From: Salinimicrobium sediminis
Lineage (GTDB): Bacteria > Bacteroidota > Bacteroidia > Flavobacteriales > Flavobacteriaceae
Direction of reading: 5' to 3'
Assembly (NCBI RefSeq): GCF_900215295.1
Contig: NZ_OCMF01000001.1
Location: 868,001-932,000 of the forward strand
Length of the DNA stretch: 64,000 nt
Part shown: in pieces, positions 40,957 to 49,278 of the stretch
Position numbering within the stretch: the stretch's first letter is position 1
Layout of the letters: every line of letters begins with the position of its first letter
Notes under the pieces: model-generated
What the model was told of the DNA's origin: nothing
Databases searched by the model: none
The model's input: only the letters and a program-made list of their open reading frames with translations
Made by a program: the position numbers and the translations under genes

Positions 40957-41793
40957 TTACTGGAGGTTACCGGGATCAACTTTATCCATATCTCCGTAAT
41001 CGAGGTTTTCACCTGCCATTCCCCAAATAAAAGTATAATTTGAAGTTCCGGCTCCGGCGTGGATAGACCATTCCGGAGATAACACTGCCTGATGGTTCTT
41101 CATAAAGATGTGTCTTGTTTCATCCGGCTGCCCCATGAAGTGGCTAATGGTTTGCCCCTCTTCCAAATCGAAATAGAAGTAGGCTTCCATTCTACGGGCA
41201 TGTGTATGTGGAGGCATGGTGTTCCACACGTTTCCTTCAACCAGCTCGGTCATTCCCATTTGTAACTGACAGGTCTCAACTATACTGTTCACGATAAGTT
41301 TGTTCAGGATCCTTTTGTTGGCGTATTTTTCATCCCCCAGGTGAACTACTTCAGCATCCTCTTTTCCGACTTTCTTAGTGGGATATTCTTTATGCGCAGG
41401 AGCAGAATTGAGATAAAAAACAGGTTGATCTCCGCCTGACTTCTTAAAAACGACATTTTTAGTTCCCTTTCCTACATAAAGCGCTTCTTTGTGCGCCAAC
41501 TGAAATTCCTTTCCATCAACCTCAACAACTCCGGTTCCGCCAACGTTGATCACCCCGAGTTCTCTGCGGTCCAGAAAATTTTCGGCTTTTAGATCATCAA
41601 TGGTTTCAAGTTTCAAATCCTTACTTACAGGAAAAGCCCCACCTACAATGAACCGGTCATACATGGAATATGTGAGATTGATCTCGTCATTACTGAAGAG
41701 ATTCTGAATCAAAAAGTGTTCTCTTAACTCCTGGGTAGTATATCTTTTGACATCATTTGGATGATGTGCGTAACGTAATTCTGATTTTGTCAT
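40957..41793 (-). CDS. kduI: 5-keto-4-deoxyuronate isomerase KduI
   Basis: The 278-residue cupin-type isomerase matches KduI in length and sequence: [23 protein letters not shown] at the start, [13 protein letters not shown], and the zinc-binding [19 protein letters not shown] with two histidines and a glutamate. It converts the linear ketonised product of KdgF to 2,5-diketo-3-deoxygluconate. It heads the second pectin operon, with a LacI-type operator at its promoter about 90 bp upstream. Confidence 0.95.
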   Translation of the reverse strand: MTKSELRYAHHPNDVKRYTTQELREHFLIQNLFSNDEINLTYSMYDRFIVGGAFPVSKDLKLETIDDLKAENFLDRRELGVINVGGTGVVEVDGKEFQLAHKEALYVGKGTKNVVFKKSGGDQPVFYLNSAPAHKEYPTKKVGKEDAEVVHLGDEKYANKRILNKLIVNSIVETCQLQMGMTELVEGNVWNTMPPHTHARRMEAYFYFDLEEGQTISHFMGQPDETRHIFMKNHQAVLSPEWSIHAGAGTSNYTFIWGMAGENLDYGDMDKVDPGNLQ

Positions 41794-41882
41794 TTCGAAG
41801 TGTTTTTGCTATTCTACTTTGTTTTACTCTAAAGTGCAGAAGGTAGGACTTCCTGCCGCACCCCCTGTGGGATTCCAATTTA

Positions 41883-41904
41883 TGCAATCGATTACACAAA
41901 TATA
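41883..41904 (-). promoter_or_regulatory. LacI-type operator abutting the -7 box of kduI
   Basis: TGCAATCGATTACA (41883-41896) is a LacI-type palindrome with central CG. The adjacent 41897-41904 reads TATATTTG on the minus strand, a perfect TAnnTTTG -7 box. The operator begins at the base right after the box, exactly as at 28706 and 62449. Confidence 0.88.
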
Positions 41905-41968
41905 GAATTTTTTCAGCGAAAAGGTTTTCTTTAGCGTTAAAATCCTACAGAACAGGGAAAAAATATGA

Positions 41969-41995
41969 AGTCTCAAAAATGTCATTTTTGAGACT
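41969..41995 (-). terminator. Terminator hairpin overlapping the stop codon of the CE12 gene
   Basis: AGTCTCAAAAAT and ATTTTTGAGACT are perfect 12-base arms around three bases. On the minus strand the stop codon TGA of the CE12 esterase gene lies in the loop region, and a T-rich stretch follows the hairpin (TTCATATTTTTT). It ends the PL1-CE8 to CE12 operon, 73 bp before the kduI operator. Confidence 0.7.
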
Positions 41996-42806
41996 GCTTT
42001 TTTTGCTTTTGATCCCTAAGATCTACTAGTCCCTCGTATACCAGTTTCGCAACTGCCTTAGCTCCTTCAGGTTGAAAATGCGTATTGTCGCTGCTACCTT
42101 CGGGATAAGCTTCATAAATACCGGGGCCAAAATTCATGAAGTAATTTTCGGTTACGTAATCCTTACCTTTTTCGGTAAAATGATCCATCGATCTTTGTGT
42201 AAGATCAATGAGATACACATTCAGTTCATTTGCCACCTCAACAGCAGCTGTGTAATAGTCTCCATGTACATTCTGCAGTTTACCGTCTTCCCAGGGGTAA
42301 TTGCGGTTCACAGGAGTTAAAATCACCGGAATTCCACCTTTTTGACGGGTCTGGTTTACGTAAAGCCGCAGGTACTCCTTGTAACCTTCTACCGTAACAT
42401 ACCGCTCATGCTTATTTTCGGCGGCATCATTGTGCCCAAATTGCATCAACACCAGATCTCCTTTTTGAAGACTCTCATAAACCGAAGACCATCTCCCTTC
42501 CTCAAAAAAAGTGCGGGTGCTACGGCCACCACGAGCTCTGTTATCAATTACTACAGAATCTCTTTTTATTATATGTGACAAAGGTTTCAGGTTCTTTTTA
42601 ATCATTGTTTCCTGAAACACCTGCCCCCATCCCATCAAAGGATATCGTGTTTTCATGTAGTCCTTCCCGGGATCATAATCGCCGCTGTAATCGGCCATGG
42701 TAGAGTCACCTATAAGGTACACCTTTACCACCTCCTCCTGCTGAAACATGAGAAAAGGAACTAAAATGACTATTAAAAAGAAAGGTTTAAAACTCATAAC
42801 ATTCAT
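41982..42806 (-). CDS. CE12-type SGNH acetylesterase
   Basis: The 274-residue protein has a hydrophobic N-terminal signal (about 4-20) and the four SGNH blocks: YLIGDSTMADY (serine), ARGGRSTRTF, MQFGHNDAAEN (asparagine) and SSDNTHFQPEGA (aspartate and histidine). It belongs with rhamnogalacturonan and pectin acetylesterases of family CE12 and resembles the N-terminal half of the fusion at 22758-24572. It is the last gene of the operon that starts with PL1-CE8, 3 bp from the GH43 gene. Confidence 0.9.
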   Translation of the reverse strand: MNVMSFKPFFLIVILVPFLMFQQEEVVKVYLIGDSTMADYSGDYDPGKDYMKTRYPLMGWGQVFQETMIKKNLKPLSHIIKRDSVVIDNRARGGRSTRTFFEEGRWSSVYESLQKGDLVLMQFGHNDAAENKHERYVTVEGYKEYLRLYVNQTRQKGGIPVILTPVNRNYPWEDGKLQNVHGDYYTAAVEVANELNVYLIDLTQRSMDHFTEKGKDYVTENYFMNFGPGIYEAYPEGSSDNTHFQPEGAKAVAKLVYEGLVDLRDQKQKKQSQK

Positions 42807-42809
42807 TTT

Positions 42810-44444
42810 TTACTTACTAAACCTGAACCAGTCAAAATCGGCGTAACCTGAGTCGTTGGTCTTGTTTTCTTTAGTGGCAAATATCCCGACTTTTGCACCA
42901 ACCCACTTTCCTTCTCTTGCTGTGAAATCTTCATTTATTTTGGTGAATTTCCTTCTGTCTTCACTGTAACTGAAGGTACACTTCGCATTTTTGTCCACTT
43001 CTACCCTGAAGTAAACTTCCTTTCCTAATAGCTTTTTCAGCTGTTTCTTTTGTTCCGGATTTCCTTCATCTGCTTTTTCGGCTTCAGCAAAAACCACATA
43101 GATCCCATCCTTTTTGCTTTCCAGAGCCACATAGGCGTAGGATCTTCCCATCACAATGAGTCCGGCTTTTTCATTCTCCAGATCCTTGTTTGGATGGAAA
43201 GTCAATTTGGTTGTAGTGGTAAATTCCTGTGCAGGAAACTTCTGCAGTAAGAGGCTTGGCGCATCCCAAAGGTTCTTTGCTCCTGCCGGCAGTAATTGAG
43301 TGTATAGTCGCAACTGTCCTTTCGCCGGATTGGCAAAGGCCCAGGTAGCGTTGGGATTTGCCTGCCACTGCCACTGGAGCCCTATATTATTTTCGCTAAA
43401 TTCATCAGAATCTTTTGGAGTTTGTACAGGATAGGTTTTTCCTACATTGGGCTTACGGAAAGACATTACCGGCTGCCCGGTTCCATCCCCGTCTTTATCC
43501 TCTCCCATTGTTGGCCAGCCATTCTTCCAGGTCATCGGCTGCATGTGAACTATACGCCCGTAAGCTTCCTTGTCCTGAAAATGAATGAACCAGTCCTCTC
43601 CATTTTCCAGTTCGATCCAGGCACCCTGGTGTGGTCCATTGATATCTGTGCTGCCCTGTGCCAGAGAAACGTGCTCCTCGTAAGGACCGTAAGGATTCTT
43701 TGAACGCAGGATCAATTGCCATCCGGTGGAAACTCCGCCTGCAGGGGCAAAAATGTAATAATAGCCGTCCTTTTTGTAAAACTTGGTGCCTTCTACTGTA
43801 GGATGATCTTCATGACCGTCAAAAACGATCTTTCCGGCACCGGTAGTTTTGGTGCCTTCCCAATTCATAGGTTTCACAACCAAAATACTCTTTATTCCTG
43901 CACGGCTTCCCGCAAAGGCATGAGACAAATAGGCTTTCCCGTCCTCGTCCCACAGCGGCGCGGGATCAATAAGCCCTTTTCCAGATTCCACCAGTACAGG
44001 CTCTTCCCATTCTCCCGCAGGATCTTGGGTCTTCACCATATAGATCCCAAAATCGGGATCTCCCCAGTAAATGTAATATTCCCCTTCGTGAAAACGAAAA
44101 GCCGGTGCCCAAACCCCATTTCCATGTTGGGGGGAGCTGAAATGTTCGTCGGGCACCTGGCGATCCAAAGCATGACCTATTAACTTCCAATTTACCAGGT
44201 CTTTAGAGTGCAAGATCGGTAAGGCAGGGGCCGAATTAAAGGAAGAGGAAGTCATATAAAAGTCATCCCCAACTCTCACCACATCGGGATCTGAATAATC
44301 TGCATGTAGAACAGGATTTTTATAAGTGCCATCTCCCTGATCGGCCACCCATACGTTCGACTTAAAATTTTCCTGAGCATTTGTTATTTCTCCTCCAAAA
44401 GCTGAAAGAATGAATATTGCCGCTAAATTTTTAAGCCTGTTCAT
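42810..44444 (-). CDS. GH43 glycoside hydrolase with C-terminal beta-sandwich domain
   Basis: The 544-residue protein has a signal peptide (about 1-23) and a five-bladed propeller GH43 domain (about 35-335): LHADYSDPDVVRVGDDFY holds the catalytic base aspartate, GLIDPAPLWDEDGKAYL the pKa-modulating aspartate, and TVEGTKFYKKDGYYYIF the acid glutamate. A C-terminal concanavalin-like domain (about 345-544, closing SGYADFDWFRFSK) is typical of xylosidase/arabinofuranosidase members. In a pectin locus it may remove arabinose or xylose side chains. The exact subfamily is not clear by eye. Confidence 0.88.
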   Translation of the reverse strand: MNRLKNLAAIFILSAFGGEITNAQENFKSNVWVADQGDGTYKNPVLHADYSDPDVVRVGDDFYMTSSSFNSAPALPILHSKDLVNWKLIGHALDRQVPDEHFSSPQHGNGVWAPAFRFHEGEYYIYWGDPDFGIYMVKTQDPAGEWEEPVLVESGKGLIDPAPLWDEDGKAYLSHAFAGSRAGIKSILVVKPMNWEGTKTTGAGKIVFDGHEDHPTVEGTKFYKKDGYYYIFAPAGGVSTGWQLILRSKNPYGPYEEHVSLAQGSTDINGPHQGAWIELENGEDWFIHFQDKEAYGRIVHMQPMTWKNGWPTMGEDKDGDGTGQPVMSFRKPNVGKTYPVQTPKDSDEFSENNIGLQWQWQANPNATWAFANPAKGQLRLYTQLLPAGAKNLWDAPSLLLQKFPAQEFTTTTKLTFHPNKDLENEKAGLIVMGRSYAYVALESKKDGIYVVFAEAEKADEGNPEQKKQLKKLLGKEVYFRVEVDKNAKCTFSYSEDRRKFTKINEDFTAREGKWVGAKVGIFATKENKTNDSGYADFDWFRFSK

Positions 44445-44445
44445 C

Positions 44446-45450
44446 TTATTCTAATTTTCCGGATTCCTGAAGTCGGTTTAAATGCTCATCAAGTTCGGTG
44501 ATGAACGCCTCTTTGGTAGTGATCCCTCCCGGCTCCTGTTCCCAGGCGGCAAGGAAATAATAGGTTATTGGTTCTGCCGTTTCGTTGAAGATCACCAGGT
44601 GGTCATGCGGACCTTCCTTAACTTCTTTCACATCGGCAGTTTTGTAAAACAGCGCCATACCAAGTTTGTCCTGATCGTTGACTAAAGTCTGATTGCCGTA
44701 AGTAGCGATGTATGCCCACTCTCCAGCTTCACTTTGCTTCTGAAGCAGGTCGATATTTTCAAACTTTACGATCCCTGTTGTAAGTCCTTCAAGAGGTTCA
44801 GAAAGGTCTAATGTGGCTTTGGTAAAACGACCTTCCGGAAAAATGCTGAGGGTTGAAGTAAGATCCACAGTATCTGCACCTGTTACCCAATCGGAGTACT
44901 CGATCCTGACTTCTGAAGAGGCATCTGAATTTGAGACGTGCGCACGGGTATTACCTACATTCCTGAAGTGGGCTACAGTGTCATTCATGAACCTGCCGTA
45001 GCTCCCAATTCCCAATGATTTTCCGGCCTTTAGGATATCCATGCCCCAGGCAGCTTCCTCGTGGTAAGAATCAAAACCGTCCTGCCCCACCTGCGGAAGG
45101 ACCAGAGTATCTGTTTTCTTTCCGAAGACATCTATGGCATTTCGCCAGTCGAGGTACAGTCGGTATCCCACCTGTGGATTCTCCCACCCCGGGCCTTCAT
45201 ACCTTATGTAGTAGGAATGATCTGTATGCTCCGGTGGCAGCGTTAGTTCCTCTACATTCTCAAAAGTGCCGCCTTTGTATTCCCGGCCTTCCCATTGGCC
45301 TCCTTTCTTCACCGAGATCTCGGCATAGGTTTGTGGTTGAGCAGTCGCGCTGTTTTCCGGAATCAGACGTTCCTCTTTATTTCCATTTTCTTTACAGCCG
45401 AAGGCGGCTATTAGTAGAGAAAAAGCTAAATATTTCGATATTGATTTCAT
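44446..45450 (-). CDS. DUF4861-type lipoprotein, function unknown
   Basis: The 334-residue protein has a lipoprotein signal (IAAFGCKE, cysteine near residue 19) and one large domain with segments YYIRYEGPGWENPQVGYRLYLDWRNAIDVFGKK, EAAWGMDILKAGKSLGIG and DHLVIFNETAEPITYYFLAAWEQE (quoted in parts). This matches the DUF4861 type often found in polysaccharide loci for uronates. No activity is known to me. Its partner genes are GH105 upstream and GH43 downstream, with 1-17 bp spacing, so a sugar-binding or lyase/hydrolase function on pectin fragments is probable. Confidence 0.75.
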   Translation of the reverse strand: MKSISKYLAFSLLIAAFGCKENGNKEERLIPENSATAQPQTYAEISVKKGGQWEGREYKGGTFENVEELTLPPEHTDHSYYIRYEGPGWENPQVGYRLYLDWRNAIDVFGKKTDTLVLPQVGQDGFDSYHEEAAWGMDILKAGKSLGIGSYGRFMNDTVAHFRNVGNTRAHVSNSDASSEVRIEYSDWVTGADTVDLTSTLSIFPEGRFTKATLDLSEPLEGLTTGIVKFENIDLLQKQSEAGEWAYIATYGNQTLVNDQDKLGMALFYKTADVKEVKEGPHDHLVIFNETAEPITYYFLAAWEQEPGGITTKEAFITELDEHLNRLQESGKLE

Positions 45451-45467
45451 TGTATTGTTTCTGATCG

Positions 45468-46691
45468 TTATTTCTGAAGGTCTTCATATTGCAGAGAGGC
45501 AAGAATAAATGGCCCTACTCCTTTTGGATCGTTATCTCTGATGATCTCATTGATGTAATATTCGTAAGAGCCATCGCGGTAAGGATCACCTCCCAGTCCT
45601 GCAACTCCGTTTACATCGGTAAGGCTAATGGTTCCATCCTCGTTTTCTTCAATGAACTGTTCCAGGATCCCTTCGTAAGCTTGAATACCATGTTCTCTAA
45701 ATTTTGGATCGAGATAACCTTTATCAACTCCTTTAAGTAGAAAATATGCGAACATGCTTGATGCAGAAGCCTCAAGATAATTTCCTTCCCTGTCTCCCTG
45801 ATCCATCACCTGATACCACACGCCTGTTTCATCCTGATATCTTACAATGCCTTCGGCAAGTTTTTGCGCTATATCGACAATTTCGTCGCGTCTTGGATGA
45901 TCCTCAGGTAGGAAATCCAGCACATCGACAACAGCCATAGCAAACCAGCCAATACTTCTTCCCCAATAATTCGAGGAAAGTCCTGTTTCAGGATCTGCCC
46001 AGCGCTGCTCTCTACTCTCGTCCCACGCGTGGTGGTAAAGACCCGACTCTTCACTGTAGTGGTACTTATCTACCAGTGCAAACTGTTTGGCCACATCATC
46101 AAAAAGTTCCGGTTCGTCAAAGGTTGCAGCATAGCGGGCTAAGAAGGGACAACCCATGTACAGGCCATCCAACCACATTTGAGAAGGATAGATCTTCTTG
46201 TGCCAGAAACCACCTTCAGAAGTTCTGGGGTGTTCCCTCATTTGATCTCTTAGCGTCTCCACAGCCTTGCGATATCTCTCTTCTCCTGTTTCTTCATAAA
46301 GACCTATGAGAAATCTGCCTCCCTGCACGCGATCAATATTGTAATCTGATTGTTTATAGGTCTTGATCACGCCTTCTTCATTGATCATGAATTCAGCAAA
46401 GTTCTTGATGTAATCGAGATACTTCTCATCTCCGGTAGCCTCGTAAAGCTTCTCCATGGAGGTCATGATAAGACCATGAGTGTACTCCCACTTTGGCTTT
46501 TCATTAAAGTCCAGGGTCCAGCCCTTGGGATTCCTTTTAATTTCTGAATCGGCCATCCAGGTGGAGTATCTTTGCTCCTCTTGTGCCGGTATTGCTTCTA
46601 CAGTGGCCGTTTCTTTTTCAGTTCCTTTACATCCGGTAAAGGCGATAAACAAAAGGAATAAATAAATGTTCGGTTTTAGGGAATAGTGCAT
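45468..46691 (-). CDS. GH105 unsaturated rhamnogalacturonyl hydrolase, lipoprotein
   Basis: The protein has a lipoprotein signal (FIAFTGCKG) and an (alpha/alpha)6-barrel typical of GH105: WEYTHGLIMTSMEKLY, the catalytic aspartate in SQMWLDGLYMGCPFLARY and SSNYWGRSIGWFAMAVVDVLDFLP. It removes the unsaturated uronate left at chain ends by lyases. I start at 46691 (MHYSLKPN), which leaves 10 bp after the upstream gene; an ATG at 46715 would overlap that gene by 14 bp and only lengthen the signal peptide. It belongs to the operon headed by PL1-CE8. Confidence 0.9.
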   Translation of the reverse strand: MHYSLKPNIYLFLLFIAFTGCKGTEKETATVEAIPAQEEQRYSTWMADSEIKRNPKGWTLDFNEKPKWEYTHGLIMTSMEKLYEATGDEKYLDYIKNFAEFMINEEGVIKTYKQSDYNIDRVQGGRFLIGLYEETGEERYRKAVETLRDQMREHPRTSEGGFWHKKIYPSQMWLDGLYMGCPFLARYAATFDEPELFDDVAKQFALVDKYHYSEESGLYHHAWDESREQRWADPETGLSSNYWGRSIGWFAMAVVDVLDFLPEDHPRRDEIVDIAQKLAEGIVRYQDETGVWYQVMDQGDREGNYLEASASSMFAYFLLKGVDKGYLDPKFREHGIQAYEGILEQFIEENEDGTISLTDVNGVAGLGGDPYRDGSYEYYINEIIRDNDPKGVGPFILASLQYEDLQK

Positions 46692-46701
46692 CGAATTCAA
46701 T

Positions 46702-48963
46702 TTATAAGTTTTCAATATCGTTAGGGTTCCAGTTGTCTGTTCCCCCCAAAATGTCTTTTGCAGTATATTTTTTTGCAGCCTCCGGTGTGAGGATCACTGC
46801 CCAGTCCACACGTTTTTCGGGCGTCCAGCCGGGACCCGAATTCTCAAATTCTGCATAACACACAGTGCCTTCGGCATGAGGTTTGTTCCAGTTGTGCCAG
46901 CCTTCTTTCTTAATATGAGCTCCCATTTTGGTATAGATAAAAACAGTTTGGGCAAAAGGTCTCCATGGTCTTCCCAGATAAACGCTTTCTTTCGGCGCAT
47001 CTCCTGTAAGGGTGCAGTTGAAAAAAACGAAACCATGCTTGGCGCCCTCCTCTGTGGAAGCTGCGGTGATATAGTGCCCCCCATCTTTTGAATAGATCTC
47101 ACAGTTTTCAAATACAGCAGTAGACCAGCCAAAAATGAAATCTGTTGTACCTTCTATGTAGCAATTGCGGTAATATTGTCTGCTGTTCCTGCCGTGAGGA
47201 TAAAGTGTATCCTGAAAGCCAAGAAACCTGCAGTTGTCAAAAATGACCTTATCTCCGTCTACTCTCACTGCCACAGCCTGACCTACAGGGCCTGCACTGT
47301 TTTCAAAAGTGATATTTTTAGCGTGAAACCCTTCTGCAAATACAAAAAAGGAGGTGGAGCCGGTAGTACCGATCTCTTCTCCAAAGGAATTTAGCTTTTG
47401 TGCAAAATCGTCATAAGTGAGAATGGTGGAATCTCTGTCTTCTCCTATAAAAGTGACATTGGTTTTGGAAGCCGGCAGTACCAGCTTCTCTTTATAGGCA
47501 CCGGATTTAAGGAAAATTCTGGTTCTTTTTTTCCTGAAATCGGGCACAGCATTGATCGCCTCCTGTACGGTTACAAAATCTCCGGAACCATCGGCAGAAA
47601 CTACATAGTCATACCCAGAAGAACCGACAGCTGCAGTTTTTGAATCGTTTTCAACCAGCTCATTTAAATAAACTTCCAGATTTGTATAACCTTTATCAAG
47701 CTCGTGTCCATTTGCATTTGCTTCAGCCGGATCCAAACCTTTTGCTTTTTCCCATGCATCGGGCATACCATCTTCGTCTGTATCTTTGGGTGCTGTCCCG
47801 CTTTTCAGCTTTGGCCAACCTCCTACCTGCTCCTGAGAGTCAATGATCCCATTGCCGTAGGTGGCTTTTCCGCTTCTGGTCTCGTTGATAATCCGAATAT
47901 CCACCGCATCCCGTTTTAAACTGGCACCGGCTTTTTTCAGTACCAGGTCCATGGCAGTGCGCGCATCCTGGGTGTCAACATTGTTGTTAATGTCAAAAGG
48001 ATCATCAACACGTGCAGCCGCAGGATCATCTCCCTGCACACCTCCGTTCCAGTTGTTTTCAGTTACTTTTTTTGAACCTTCCACGAAGTTCCCATGAACG
48101 TAGAACTTTCCGTAGGGATCATATGGCTCAACAATTCTCTCCTCATCTTCGGTTGCAGGACCCGGTTTGAAATAGTTCTTGACGATATTATAACGGCCGT
48201 TTTCACCTCCGTAAATACTATTATCTTCCCAGTTATATATTACATTGTTTCGGAAGTCTACAAACTCACCTTCAAGGTTTTCTGTAGTCTTGGATCCGCT
48301 GAATCGCGGATTCCTGCTATGATTACTCGCAATTAAATTATGGTGAAAAGTCACATTTTCACCACCCCATATTCCGCCGTAACCGTGATCTCCTTTGGAA
48401 TGTACGGAACTATTCAGAGCTTCGGCGATAATGCACCACTGCATGGTGAAATCTTTATTCTGATAAAAAGACGCATTTTCATCTGTAGCCCAGCTCACGG
48501 AACAGTGATCTAAAATGACATTTTTGACACCTCTTCCTTTAAAGGAATCATCGGCAGTGCCTTTAATATCTCCCATCCTGAAGCGCATGTACCTGATGAT
48601 CACATTGTCATCCTTTACCGCAACCGGATAACCTTTAATGGTGATCCCATCTCCCGGTGCAGTTTGTCCCGCAATAGTGAGATCTCCCTTATTGATGTCC
48701 AGCGGTCTCTCGAGTTCTATGGTTCCTGAAACGGCAAAAATAATGGTGCGGGGACCATCCTTTAAAATGCCTTTTCTGAGACTGCCTTCTCCATCATCAT
48801 TTAAGTTGGTAACGGTGTAGACTATTCCGTCACGGCCTCCTGTCGCATAGCGGCCAAAACCTTCGGCTGAAGGAAAAGCCAGCTGTTGCGCCTGCGTCGG
48901 GAGAGCGGTCACTACCACACTTATAATTAAAAATTTTAGTTTTTTTAAAAAAATGCTCTTCAT
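46702..48963 (-). CDS. Fusion of PL1 pectate lyase and CE8 pectin methylesterase
   Basis: The 753-residue protein has a signal peptide (about 1-25). Residues about 26-400 form a PL1 pectate lyase (AFPSAEGFGRYATGG, DHCSVSWATDEN, HHNLIASNHSRNPRFSG with the catalytic arginine). Around residue 395 a short DTDEDGMPDAWEKAKGL segment resembles a calcium-binding linker. Residues about 455-745 are a CE8 methylesterase (SADGSGDFVTVQEAINAVP, GQAVAVRVDG, GFQDTLY, GTTDFIFGW, LGRPWRPFAQ). One protein can demethylate pectin and then cut the exposed stretch. It is the first gene of a five-gene operon and has no sorting domain. Confidence 0.92.
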   Translation of the reverse strand: MKSIFLKKLKFLIISVVVTALPTQAQQLAFPSAEGFGRYATGGRDGIVYTVTNLNDDGEGSLRKGILKDGPRTIIFAVSGTIELERPLDINKGDLTIAGQTAPGDGITIKGYPVAVKDDNVIIRYMRFRMGDIKGTADDSFKGRGVKNVILDHCSVSWATDENASFYQNKDFTMQWCIIAEALNSSVHSKGDHGYGGIWGGENVTFHHNLIASNHSRNPRFSGSKTTENLEGEFVDFRNNVIYNWEDNSIYGGENGRYNIVKNYFKPGPATEDEERIVEPYDPYGKFYVHGNFVEGSKKVTENNWNGGVQGDDPAAARVDDPFDINNNVDTQDARTAMDLVLKKAGASLKRDAVDIRIINETRSGKATYGNGIIDSQEQVGGWPKLKSGTAPKDTDEDGMPDAWEKAKGLDPAEANANGHELDKGYTNLEVYLNELVENDSKTAAVGSSGYDYVVSADGSGDFVTVQEAINAVPDFRKKRTRIFLKSGAYKEKLVLPASKTNVTFIGEDRDSTILTYDDFAQKLNSFGEEIGTTGSTSFFVFAEGFHAKNITFENSAGPVGQAVAVRVDGDKVIFDNCRFLGFQDTLYPHGRNSRQYYRNCYIEGTTDFIFGWSTAVFENCEIYSKDGGHYITAASTEEGAKHGFVFFNCTLTGDAPKESVYLGRPWRPFAQTVFIYTKMGAHIKKEGWHNWNKPHAEGTVCYAEFENSGPGWTPEKRVDWAVILTPEAAKKYTAKDILGGTDNWNPNDIENL

Positions 48964-49278
48964 AGATTCAATTCCTTTCCATTTCGTGAGCCAAAAAAGG
49001 CTTCACTTTTTCGCCTTTTTGACGCTTCAATCCTGTCTTTTTTTCGAAATCCAGACTTCTGTCCAGTTTCGCAAGAGATCCCATTTCTGAAAAGGTCCTC
49101 CAGACATCTGGTATCATTTCTTCCAAGCAGAACCAACACCTGTTTTTGTTTAGGGACCTTTAATAAAATCTAACAGGCACTAATCCCGTCCTTCACAGTT
49201 GGATAGAAGTGCCTATTAGATCCATTAGCTAACAAACGTTTTGGTATTCAGAAAATTTCTCTTCTGAATTCCTTCAGC
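48964..49278. other. Intergenic region between the PL1-CE8 and PL9 genes
   Basis: About 315 bp without a gene. It holds a weak minus-strand terminator-like repeat (AAAAAGGC at 48994-49001 and GCCTTTTT at 49013-49020) and a wider inverted repeat (AGGCACT at 49175-49181, AGTGCCT at 49208-49214). No LacI-type operator or clear -7 box was seen, so how the PL1-CE8 operon is started is unclear. Confidence 0.5.
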
